A stretch of DNA of 64,000 nt from Campylobacter concisus (GTDB lineage Bacteria > Campylobacterota > Campylobacteria > Campylobacterales > Campylobacteraceae). Below the pieces are notes generated by a model that worked only from the letters and a program-made list of their open reading frames with translations, did no database searches and had not been told where the DNA came from. Both the position numbers and the translations under genes were made by a program. This document shows positions 1 to 8,900 of the stretch, piece by piece. The DNA is taken from positions 1 to 64,000 of the forward strand of contig NZ_JAAKZC010000002.1 in NCBI RefSeq assembly GCF_015230015.1. The letters run 5' to 3'. Every line of letters begins with the position of its first letter. The first letter of the stretch is position 1.

Positions 1-90
1 CCAGATAAGACGATATTACATTTCATAATTAACCTTAAAGAAAAATTTGCAAAATTATAACTAAAAATAAGGTTTGAAACAGAATAAACA

Positions 91-2460
91 ATGGAGAGAA
101 ACATTTTTTTTACGTCAAATTCGTCACTTATCGTAAGACAAAAACAAATTTTCTATGCCGTTATAGCTCTTTTTATATTTTCTCAGTTTGCCGGCATTTT
201 AAACTATAAAATTTTTGAAAATTTGTTGATATTTTTTGGCTTTGGTCTTGTAGTTCTTGGTATCTACATCTCTATGAACAGATCAAAGCTTAAAGCTATG
301 CACTGGCTTGCTGCATGCTTTGGAGTCTTTATCTGGACTATTATTGACGCCATTAGAAGTGTCAATGAAGACTTTCTTTTAAGAAGCAAAGAGCAAATTT
401 CTTATCTTCATTTTTTCGATCTACTCCCTATGTTTTTACTCCTAGCTGCTGTAGGCATATTTTTTGTAGTCAAATTTATAGCTAGCGATAAAAAGATCCT
501 AGTTCTAGCCGATAGCTTTAACGTTCTTTTGTTAGTTTTCACGCTTGCTTATTGTATTGTTGGAGATATGGGCGATTTTAATATATTGATCCATCCTAAA
601 AGCCCTAGCGAGCTTGCTGCTAGCATTGCTATTTTTGTAAATTTATCTATTTTATTCATTGCTCTTAGTGAAATTTTTAATAGCAACCATCTTTATATTA
701 GACATAGCGGCTTTTTCTTGATAATCGCAAGTGCGATTTTTACGCTATTAAATTTATATGTTTTTTATAATGAGCTTATAAATAAAGGGCATGATTTTAC
801 TCTGCACTCTATCTACCTTGTGCCATTTTTTCTCTTAATGCTCGGGGCTTTTTACTTAAGGGGCGACAACAAGCGTATAAGCGCAGCAGATGTTGGCATA
901 AAAACAACATCTAAGCTCGTGCCTATCATCTCAGCTGCACTAATACTAATAAAAGCTGACCTCTCATCTTATGTTGATCTGCTTATAATTTTTGTTGTTG
1001 TAGTTGGAGCGGTTATTAGCTATTTTGTGAAGGTGCTTGATCAAAGCGAAGAGATATATAACGCAGAGCAAAATTTACATGATGCTAAAAACAAAGAGAA
1101 ACACCTAAAGACAAACGAACTTGAGATGATAAATTTAAGCTTAGAGGGCGTATCTGAAAAAGACTATCTAACCTCTCTTGGCAACAGAGACTCTTTGCTA
1201 AATGAGCTAAAAGGTATGTGTAGTGTTTTGGGCGAGAAGCAAGAGATCGCAGTTTATTATATAAATATAAGTCGCTTTAAAAATATAAATACCTCTTATG
1301 GACATGAGGTTGGCGATAAAATTTTAAAAGCGATAGCAAAGCGCATACGTGAAGCGTGCAACAGACAAGAGGTCACCGCAAGGATCGGCGCTGATGAGTT
1401 CATCGTGCTTTCAAAAATGGAAGAAAATAGCCACACTAAACGCATGAAACTTGGTATGGAGCTAAGAGATACGATAGAAAAACCTTTGCAAATAGATAAG
1501 TATCACTTTGCGATCAAGAGTGTCGTTGGTATCCACGTTGTCACAAGAGATAACATCAGTGATCCTAGAAATATCATCAAAAAAGCTGATATGGCGATGT
1601 ATTATGCTAAGCAAAATCCAGCCAAAAACCCGATGGTTTATAATAATGAGATAGATAGCGAAATACAACAAAGCTCAAACATAGAAATAGCTCTTAAAAA
1701 AGCAAATTTACAAGAGGATTTTGAGGTATATTTTCAGCCGATCTATGACATTAAAAATTTAAAGATCATCTGCGTAGAAGCGCTACTTAGATGGCAGTCA
1801 AAAGAGTATGGACAAAAAGAAGCTGGCGAGTTTATGGATATAGCTAGCTTAAATAGCGACATCTTAAACGACATCTGCACGCTTTCTGTCTCAAAAACAG
1901 TAGAACAAGCCGTAAGATGGCAAAACAAAAAGCTAAAAATGCCAAAAATAAGCATAAACATAGCGCAAATTCAAAGCACATCTGAAAAATTTGTAAATGA
2001 ATTTATGCTAACTTTAAACTCGCACCACCTAAATCCAAAGCAGTTTGAGCTTGAATTTAGCGAAGATATATGGAAAAACGACCAAGAGACGCTCGATAAA
2101 ATTTTCTCACTTTTGGAGAAAAATAGCATAGATGTTTGTATAGATGACTTTGGATCTGGATATACGTCATTTGTCTATATCAGAAAGTATAAGATCGACC
2201 GCATAAAGATAGCAAATGACTTTGTCGCTCAGTCAGTGATCAACAAAAAAGATATGCAAGTAGTCGCTGCTATCATAAATATAGCAAAATCAATGAAGCT
2301 AAAAGTGACAGCAAAAGGCGTGGAAAGTCACGAGATAAAAGAGCTTTTAAAAGAGCTTAATTGTAATGAAATGCAAGGATATTTCTTATCTCGTCCGATG
2401 AGTGCGGAGGAGTTTGAGAATTCTTTAAGGCAGAATTCTCACATGGTGGCTGATATTTAA
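91..2460 (+). CDS. Polytopic membrane GGDEF/EAL cyclic-di-GMP signalling protein
   Basis: 789 residues. About the first 330 are hydrophobic and suggest eight or so membrane segments acting as a sensor. A GGDEF domain follows (about 355-515) with G-A-D-E-F near residue 433 in place of GGDEF, then an EAL domain (about 535-780) with an intact EAL near 562 and DDFGSG near 684. The usual A-E-G-V-E motif reads A-K-G-V-E, so the first Glu, which in RocR-type phosphodiesterases acts as general base, is Lys742. The family makes, breaks or senses cyclic-di-GMP. From these residues I infer weak or no phosphodiesterase activity and possibly a receptor role. The ATG at 91 is preceded only by a weak AAGG-type ribosome site. 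The gene overlaps the convergent zinc-ribbon gene by 4 bases. Confidence 0.9.
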   Translation: MERNIFFTSNSSLIVRQKQIFYAVIALFIFSQFAGILNYKIFENLLIFFGFGLVVLGIYISMNRSKLKAMHWLAACFGVFIWTIIDAIRSVNEDFLLRSKEQISYLHFFDLLPMFLLLAAVGIFFVVKFIASDKKILVLADSFNVLLLVFTLAYCIVGDMGDFNILIHPKSPSELAASIAIFVNLSILFIALSEIFNSNHLYIRHSGFFLIIASAIFTLLNLYVFYNELINKGHDFTLHSIYLVPFFLLMLGAFYLRGDNKRISAADVGIKTTSKLVPIISAALILIKADLSSYVDLLIIFVVVVGAVISYFVKVLDQSEEIYNAEQNLHDAKNKEKHLKTNELEMINLSLEGVSEKDYLTSLGNRDSLLNELKGMCSVLGEKQEIAVYYINISRFKNINTSYGHEVGDKILKAIAKRIREACNRQEVTARIGADEFIVLSKMEENSHTKRMKLGMELRDTIEKPLQIDKYHFAIKSVVGIHVVTRDNISDPRNIIKKADMAMYYAKQNPAKNPMVYNNEIDSEIQQSSNIEIALKKANLQEDFEVYFQPIYDIKNLKIICVEALLRWQSKEYGQKEAGEFMDIASLNSDILNDICTLSVSKTVEQAVRWQNKKLKMPKISINIAQIQSTSEKFVNEFMLTLNSHHLNPKQFELEFSEDIWKNDQETLDKIFSLLEKNSIDVCIDDFGSGYTSFVYIRKYKIDRIKIANDFVAQSVINKKDMQVVAAIINIAKSMKLKVTAKGVESHEIKELLKELNCNEMQGYFLSRPMSAEEFENSLRQNSHMVADI

Positions 2461-2645
2461 ATTTCAGCCTTTATCTCTTCGTTTGATTTTACGACCATGC
2501 CTGAGCCATGTATCACGCTTGGGATACAGCTTGTGCAGATATCAACCTCTTCGCCGTTTTTGTGAGCGTGGATGAAAACCGCATTTTTGTCATCGCTGCT
2601 TTTTAGTCCGCAAACGTTGCAAACTACTAGATCTTTCTCTCTCAT
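2457..2645 (-). CDS. Small zinc-ribbon-like protein of unknown function
   Basis: 62 residues with two Cys-x2-Cys knuckles (C9/C12 and C37/C40), which should bind one zinc ion. A strong AAAGGAG ribosome site lies just upstream of the ATG. The protein is soluble, with no signal peptide. The gene is monocistronic and converges on the GGDEF/EAL gene with a 4-base overlap. I do not recognise a named family; a regulator or a nucleic-acid or protein contact module is possible, but function is unknown. Confidence 0.75.
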   Translation of the reverse strand: MREKDLVVCNVCGLKSSDDKNAVFIHAHKNGEEVDICTSCIPSVIHGSGMVVKSNEEIKAEI

Positions 2646-2743
2646 CTTTTCTCCTTTGAAATTTTGGGTGATTTTACATCTTGTAAGCTTGCATTAAGAT
2701 GATTTGGGTCAAGCTTGTCGCTTAAGCATTAATTGTTTTTTGT

Positions 2744-2749
2744 TATAAT
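2744..2749 (+). promoter_or_regulatory. Putative sigma70 -10 box for dut
   Basis: A perfect TATAAT lies 26 bases upstream of the dut start, preceded by a T-rich tract as is usual for Campylobacter vegetative promoters, which often lack a clear -35 box. The ribosome site AAAAGG follows at about 2762. Confidence 0.6.
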
Positions 2750-2774
2750 CATTTAAAATTTAAAAGGTTTAAAA

Positions 2775-3470
2775 ATGGATGAAAGAACTATTGTTTTAGA
2801 GATGTTAAAGATGCAACAAAGCCTAAATGACGAGACAAACGGGCTTGGTTGGGAAAATGGCTATACAAATAAAAATAAACTCATAAGCTGGAGGCGCTGC
2901 ATATATATGGAGTGCGCTGAGCTTATCGACAGCTTTGCTTGGAAGCACTGGAAGAGCATAGATGCTAAGACTGATGAACAAAATTTACGCATAGAGGTTG
3001 TCGATATCTGGCACTTTATAATGAGCCTAGCGCTACAAATTTACAAGGCAAAACAGCTTGGCGATGTTGAGACATTAGCTGATGATATCTGCCAGTCAAG
3101 TGGCTTTAGCGACTATTGCAAAGAGCCATTAAAGGTCGAAGATGAGAGCATTTATGAGATCATGAACGATGTTGAGATGCTCATACATGAGTGCAGCGGT
3201 TTTGACTATGACATCTTTGATATCTTTAAAATTTATTTCTCAATGTCTTTAAAATGTGGCGTAAATTTATACTCGCTTTATGAGTGCTACATCGCTAAAA
3301 ACGTGCTAAATCGCTTCCGCCAAAATAATGGCTACAAAGAGGGTAGCTATAAGAAAATTTGGAACGGACGCGAAGATAACGAGGTTATGAGTGAAATTTT
3401 ATCAAATGGCGTTAGTAAGATTGATGAAATTTACGCCGCACTTGAGCGTGAGTACAAAAAGGTAAAATGA
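2775..3470 (+). CDS. dut: Dimeric dUTPase (MazG-like all-alpha NTP pyrophosphatase)
   Basis: 231 residues, the usual size for the dimeric dUTPase of Campylobacter, which hydrolyses dUTP to dUMP and pyrophosphate to keep uracil out of DNA and feed dTMP synthesis. The family signatures are visible: M-E-C-A-E-L-I-D-S near residue 46, W-K-H-W-K just after it, and E-V-V-D-I-W-H-F near residue 76. These acidic residues bind the magnesium ions. The gene overlaps the next by 4 bases (ATGA), so the two are probably translated together. It has its own promoter upstream. Confidence 0.9.
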   Translation: MDERTIVLEMLKMQQSLNDETNGLGWENGYTNKNKLISWRRCIYMECAELIDSFAWKHWKSIDAKTDEQNLRIEVVDIWHFIMSLALQIYKAKQLGDVETLADDICQSSGFSDYCKEPLKVEDESIYEIMNDVEMLIHECSGFDYDIFDIFKIYFSMSLKCGVNLYSLYECYIAKNVLNRFRQNNGYKEGSYKKIWNGREDNEVMSEILSNGVSKIDEIYAALEREYKKVK

Positions 3471-4207
3471 TAAATCTTCTTCACCTTGGCTTTAAAGACT
3501 TTTTTACAGTCAAATTTATAACACTATCGATCTTGCCACTTTGTCTTAGCATACTTTGCCTAGCTTGGCTAAGCATCTGGGGAGGTGGCGAGATATTTGA
3601 TCTTTTAAGTGACGGCGCTAAAAACGAAAATTTCGCTTTTTTAGAGTCAAACTCGACGCTATCTTTTATAGCTATTAAAATTTTAAGCTTTAGCGCTACA
3701 AAGTGGATAGTTAGCATACTTTTTTACGTCTTAAGCACATTTTTAACGATCATCATTAGCATCGTGATAGCTCTAATCGTAGCTGGCTTTTTAACGCCAG
3801 TTGTGGCCAAAGAGATAAACAAAAGGCACTACAACTACGTGCTTAAAAGCGAGGCTAGCACGGCTAGAGTGCTAAAGGTGATGATGGTTGAGATCATGAA
3901 ATTTCTTGGGATCTTACTCGTTTGCTTGCCACTTTTGTTTGTGCCATTTGTAAATTTCTTCATCATCAACGTGCCGTTTTTTTACATCTACTATAAGCTT
4001 TTACTAATAGACGTCGGCTCAAACACACTTGATAGCGATAAATTTGAGCTAGCATTGCTTGAGGGTGGCGGGGTTAAATTTGTAGTTTTTACACTTTTGT
4101 TTTACGTTATCTCGCTTGTACCGCTTGTGGGATTATTTTTTCAGCTTTATTTTGTGATAGTCTTGTCGCACCTCTTTTATCAAAGAGAGGCGCTGGTTAA
4201 AATTTAG
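3467..4207 (+). CDS. EI24-domain (CysZ-like) inner-membrane protein
   Basis: 246 residues with about four to five long hydrophobic segments and the layout of the EI24/CysZ superfamily. Known CysZ proteins move sulfate, but many EI24 members have no assigned substrate, so I give no specific function. The start overlaps the dut stop (ATGA), making a two-gene operon that ends at the hairpin over its stop codon. Confidence 0.65.
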   Translation: MINLLHLGFKDFFTVKFITLSILPLCLSILCLAWLSIWGGGEIFDLLSDGAKNENFAFLESNSTLSFIAIKILSFSATKWIVSILFYVLSTFLTIIISIVIALIVAGFLTPVVAKEINKRHYNYVLKSEASTARVLKVMMVEIMKFLGILLVCLPLLFVPFVNFFIINVPFFYIYYKLLLIDVGSNTLDSDKFELALLEGGGVKFVVFTLLFYVISLVPLVGLFFQLYFVIVLSHLFYQREALVKI

Positions 4208-4226
4208 AGCCAAAAAGCTCTAAATT
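4201..4226. terminator. Bidirectional terminator between convergent genes
   Basis: Perfect 10-bp stem AATTTAGAGC / GCTCTAAATT around a 6-base loop, spanning the stop codon of the EI24 gene and reaching the stop of the opposing gene at 4226. Confidence 0.7.
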
Positions 4227-4747
4227 TATGCGTAGTAAGATACTTTTTTGCTCTCATCAAGCAATGTGTCAAATAGCCTTTTTGTCGCACTTAGTAGATT
4301 TTTATTAGCATCATTTTTAGCTAAAAGTTCGTCAAACATCTTTAGCATATTATCATTTATGAAATTTTTATGATCCATATCTTTTGCGTCAGGCAACATC
4401 TGCTTGATCTTGTTTGAAAGCTCACTTATGCTTTGGCTACTACCTGCGATCTTGTCGCCCTCTTTGACATTTTTCATAAACTCATCAACCTGTGGGCGAA
4501 TTTGCTTCATCGCCTCTTCGATCTCTTTCATATCTTGCTCGTCTATGCCGTTGCCTTTATAGGCAAACTCATAGCCGTATTCGTGCGTGAGAGTTAGACT
4601 TTTTTGGCTTGAAGTGCCATTTTTCTGGCTAGAAAACTCTAAGTTTTTGTTGTCATACATAGAAAAGCTTATCTCATCGCCTGAGCTAGTCTTCATCGAA
4701 AAGCTCATATTGTTGTAGCTTCCTTGAGAGTAAAAATTTGTTTGCAT
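4226..4747 (-). CDS. Hypothetical cytoplasmic protein
   Basis: 173 residues, hydrophilic, no signal peptide or membrane segment. The N-terminal half is Ser/Asn/Gln-rich and beta-like (repeated S-F-S-M), and the C-terminal half is helical and charged. The ribosome site AAGGAT sits about 6 bases before the ATG. No family recognised. It is divergent from the DUF1294 gene. Confidence 0.7.
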   Translation of the reverse strand: MQTNFYSQGSYNNMSFSMKTSSGDEISFSMYDNKNLEFSSQKNGTSSQKSLTLTHEYGYEFAYKGNGIDEQDMKEIEEAMKQIRPQVDEFMKNVKEGDKIAGSSQSISELSNKIKQMLPDAKDMDHKNFINDNMLKMFDELLAKNDANKNLLSATKRLFDTLLDESKKVSYYA

Positions 4748-4831
4748 TTTTAAATCCTTTTGAGGCTAAATCGGCAAAATTTTAATTTCATAAAGCAAAA
4801 TTTTGTAAAATGCGTCAAAAAAGGACGGGCG

Positions 4832-5200
4832 ATGTGTTGTTTTGGGACTAGGGTTTTTTTGCTGATGCTTATAACTGTTTTAAGCTTTGTTTTTGCTAGG
4901 CTTTGGCCTGTTTTGCCAGTCGTTGGCTACTACTTGATACTTGCAAATTTACTTGCCATTTTAATGTTTTCACTATTTTTTAAAGGGCTTTTGCCAAGCT
5001 TCGTAAAGGTAAATGCTATCCACTATTTTTCGCTCATTGGTGGCTTTTTTGGGGCGTTTTTAACAATGCTTGCTTTTAAAAAGGTTGCAAAAGATAAATT
5101 TACTCTAATAGAGCTCATTATTTTTACGCTTTGGGTGCTTATAATCACCATAGTCATCTTTAAATTTCAAACCATTCTTGGCATTTTTAGGGGAATTTAG
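4832..5200 (+). CDS. DUF1294 small membrane protein
   Basis: 122 residues from the ATG at 4832, which has an AAGGA ribosome site at 4820-4824. A longer frame from 4760 exists but has no ribosome site and adds an unlikely charged leader. About four membrane segments fill the protein. The pattern Y-L-I-L-A-N-L-L followed by G-G-F-F-G-A and a Lys-rich turn resembles DUF1294. Function unknown. The stop is directly followed by the ATG of the next gene, so the two are co-transcribed. Confidence 0.7.
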   Translation: MCCFGTRVFLLMLITVLSFVFARLWPVLPVVGYYLILANLLAILMFSLFFKGLLPSFVKVNAIHYFSLIGGFFGAFLTMLAFKKVAKDKFTLIELIIFTLWVLIITIVIFKFQTILGIFRGI

Positions 5201-5608
5201 ATGGATGAGAGGATAGTTAAATTTTTAAAAAAGATGCACCTTGCAAGTGTCTGCGCCATTGATGATGAGGGTCAGCCTTACGCTTTTAGCGCATTTTACG
5301 CCTTTGATGAGCTAAATTTTTGCCTTTTACTAGCTAGCTCTGATGAGAGCTCACATGTTAAATTCTTAAAAAACTCAAAGCTCGTTGCTGGCACCATCGC
5401 TCTTGATACGAAGATTGTTGGCAAGATAGAGGGCGTGCAGTTTCAAGGGGTGATGAGAGAGGCTAGCGCAAGCGAGCGAGAAATTTACTTTAAAAGATTT
5501 TTTTATGCAAAAGCGATGGATCCAAAAATTTGGTCTATAAGCCTTGAAAAGGTTAAATTTACGAGCAATACTCTAGGCTTTGGCAAGAAAATTCTTTGGC
5601 AAAAGTAG
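5201..5608 (+). CDS. YhbP-like protein of the PNPOx split-barrel family
   Basis: 135 residues. The pattern of a short N-terminal helix, then F-Y-A-F-D, S-S-H-V-K-F, V-A-G-T-I and I-E-G-V-Q-F-Q-G matches the UPF0306/YhbP group of flavin-binding split-barrel proteins. No catalytic function is established for the group. Its ATG directly abuts the preceding TAG, indicating translational coupling. Confidence 0.7.
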   Translation: MDERIVKFLKKMHLASVCAIDDEGQPYAFSAFYAFDELNFCLLLASSDESSHVKFLKNSKLVAGTIALDTKIVGKIEGVQFQGVMREASASEREIYFKRFFYAKAMDPKIWSISLEKVKFTSNTLGFGKKILWQK

Positions 5609-5691
5609 CTAAAAATCGCATAATATTTTCGTGTTAGCTTAAAAGATGCTCTTTCTTAAGGCATTCAGAATAACGCTTTTATGAAACGAAA

Positions 5692-5703
5692 GGTACATGT
5701 ACC
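5692..5703. promoter_or_regulatory. Perfect 12-bp palindrome, possible operator upstream of the adhesin gene
   Basis: GGTACATGTACC is a perfect palindrome in the 294-bp non-coding leader of the adhesin gene. The same leader holds an A/T-rich run (5708-5730) and two copies of TTACACAAAA. No regulator is assigned. Confidence 0.3.
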
Positions 5704-5867
5704 ATATAAAATTTTTTTAAAAAATTTTTTACACAAAAGTTACACAAAATGCCTTTTTTAGGGGGAATTTTAAAAATATTAAAGTGTGATAAAAGAGTAT
5801 TAAATAACTAAAAATAAACTTAAATTTACCCAAATTTTACTTAATATCCCCAGCCTCACTCTTATTA

Positions 5868-5873
5868 TATAAT
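5868..5873 (+). promoter_or_regulatory. Putative -10 box for the giant adhesin gene
   Basis: Perfect TATAAT 30 bases upstream of the adhesin ATG. The strong ribosome site AAGGAG at 5891-5896 leaves a 5' leader of only about 20 bases. Confidence 0.6.
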
Positions 5874-5902
5874 CGCCGAAAAAATTATATAAGGAGAGTT
5901 TT

Positions 5903-8900
5903 ATGGCTAAAGAAGCGGGTGTAGTAAAATCGCTAAGTGGCAAGGCGGTCGCAGTTGATCAAAACGGAAACGAGAGAGAGCTAAAAGTTGGTGACATCGT
6001 TTATATGGGCGAGATTGTCAAAACTAGCGATGCAGCCGACAAAGTAACTATTGTTGCAAATAACGGCAAAGAGCTAACTGTACTAGGAAGTGACACGCTT
6101 TCTTTAAATTCAAATACGATAGGCGCTGAGGGCTTAGCTGATATAAGCGCTTTACAAAATGCTATTTTAAATGGTGGCGATCTAACAAAACTTGAAGAGA
6201 CTGCTGCTGGTGGTAATGCTGCTGCTGGTGGTGGAGATGGCGTTAGCCTTGGCGAAGCTAGATTTGCTGAGGGTGGTCACTACTCAAACATCAATGAAAA
6301 TTATAGAAATTTAACTGATACAAATAGAGCTTTTGCTTCATACGATAGCCCAATAGGCGGCTATAATGATGGAAATGGTGACTCTGATAGAGAGGATGGT
6401 AGTATAGTTACCCCAGTTACCCCAACAACCCCAGTAACCCCAGTTACCCCAACAACCCCAGTAACTCCGGTTACTCCAAATAATCCTGCAATAATCCCTG
6501 GTGCACCTACTGTTAAATTTATAAATGATATAAATGGCAACCACACTTTAAGCAGAGTAGAGCATGGAAATGATACAAATATAAATACATCTAAAGTTCT
6601 TATCACAGTACCAAATGACGGTACAGTAAGAGCTGGTGATATACTAAAAGTCACTGTAACTGATCCAAATGATAATGAAACTACAACAAACATAACCATC
6701 ACTCCAGCTATCATAACTAATGGCTATCCTATAGACGCACCTGTAGAGCCAGGTAAAAACTCAAAAGTAGAAGCAAGTGTTACAAATTTCCAAGGTAACA
6801 CTGGTGGTAGTAGTGAAGATCACGTAACTCCTACAAAATCAAGCGTAAGCGTTGAATTTACAGAAGATAGAAATAACGATAAATTTTTAACTTATACAGA
6901 AAATAAAGATGACAATAAGCAAAATGAGTCGCCAGTACTTATAAAAGTAAGTGATGTTATCCCTGGAGATAAACTTCACATTACTCTAACAAAACCAGAT
7001 GGCACTACTGAAAATAGAGAAGTTGCTATCGATCAAAATATAATCAATAATGGCTACAAGATAGACAATATGCCAGTTGCTGAGGGTAAAGTTTCAAAAG
7101 TAGATGCTTATGTTACTGATAGCACAAACTCTAGCACTTGGAAGAGCGATGTAGCAACCGATGATGTTACTCCAGATGTAAGACCAACTTTAACATTTAC
7201 TGAAGACCACGATAATGATGGCGGTATAGATGACTGGGAAAATAGCAAAGATGGAAACTTTAGAAGCACAACAGTTGAAGTAACACTTCCAAAAGATGTT
7301 GTAGCAGGCGATAAAGTTGTCATAACTTACACTGATCCACTAACTAAACAAAATACAACAACAGAAGTGCCTCTTACACAAGCAGACGTTGATAACCATA
7401 AGGTAAATACATCTTTACCAGTTTTCCCTGACGTATGGAACTATGCAAGTGCTCATGTCGTAGCTGCAGATGGCACACCAAAGAGTGCAGAGTCTAATAA
7501 AGATAATGTAATACCTATCGGTAGAAACATGGATATAAAATTTATAGAGCAAGACACTCTTCATGAAATTTCAAGACAAGAGAGTATGGACGAGCATGAG
7601 GTAAATAAAACAACAGCTCTTATAAGACTTCCAAACAAAATAGACAATGGTGATACACTCACACTTCATATAAATGAGCCTGGAAAAGCACCATATGATA
7701 GAAATTTCACTATACATATGAATGATAAAGGTGAGGTAACTGGTATAACTGAGATCGGCAATGGCGGACAAAATTTCCCATTTACAAAAGAGGACTTTAA
7801 TCAATACTCATTTGAAGTACCAGGCTTTGATCTAAGGCACGGACAAGATACCACTATCAAAGCTAGCATCACAAACATGAAACCAGGCAGACATGATACA
7901 TATATAAATGAGCCAGAAGTTTCAGCTAGCTTAGAGCATGTAAAAGCACCTGAGGTTATCTTTGATGAGGCGCATAACTCAAAAACTATGAGCAGAAAAG
8001 ATTCAGCTAGCGACCATGATGAATTTAACACAACTGCAACTATCAAGATCCCTAAAAATGCAGTAGATGGCGATAGGATCGAAGTTAAGATCACTGAGCC
8101 ACAACTTGATGGTACAACTAAAGATAGAACGCTTAAATTTAATGTCCATAAAGATGCTTCAGGCGTTAAGATAACAGACGAGCATGTCAATGATGTAGCA
8201 GTAAGCGACAACGGCTTTAAAATTTCTCATGTTGGTACATTAACAGGAGCTGAGACTAAAATTTCAGCTACTATCATCGATAAAGATGATGTTCAAAGTG
8301 CTACTGGAACAAATAGTGTAAGCGTAACAGAGCTTGATGACTCTGGAATTTTCTTTGGCGAAGATATTGATGCTAATACATCTATCACAAGAGATGAGAG
8401 CATGAAAGATAGAGATCTTCATAAGACTGATCTAAAAGTAAAAGTGCCAAATAATGTGATAACTGGCGACAAGATGATACTTGAGGTTAAAGCTGATGGC
8501 ACCAAAACTTTACAAAAAGAATTTACTATCACAAGAAATGGCAATAGCATTACTCTAACAGATGGCACTGATACTATAACAGCTGATAGTGATAATAAAA
8601 TCACAGTCCCAGGCATAGTAATAGGTGAAGGTAAAAATACTGAGGCTCAAGCAACATTTACAGATGCCAAAGATCATGCAAAAACCATAGTAACAAACCA
8701 CGCTACCCTTGAAAAGCTTCATGATGATATGAGTGTTATATTTAAAGAGGATACAGACTTTAATGGAATTTTAAATGGAAACGAAGCAAGTTCAGATGGT
8801 GTTTTAGATAAAACCACAGCTATCATAAAACTACCAAGCAACGTTGTAGATGGTGACGTGTTAAAGATAACTACAAGCATAGAAAATAGAGCAGAAACTC

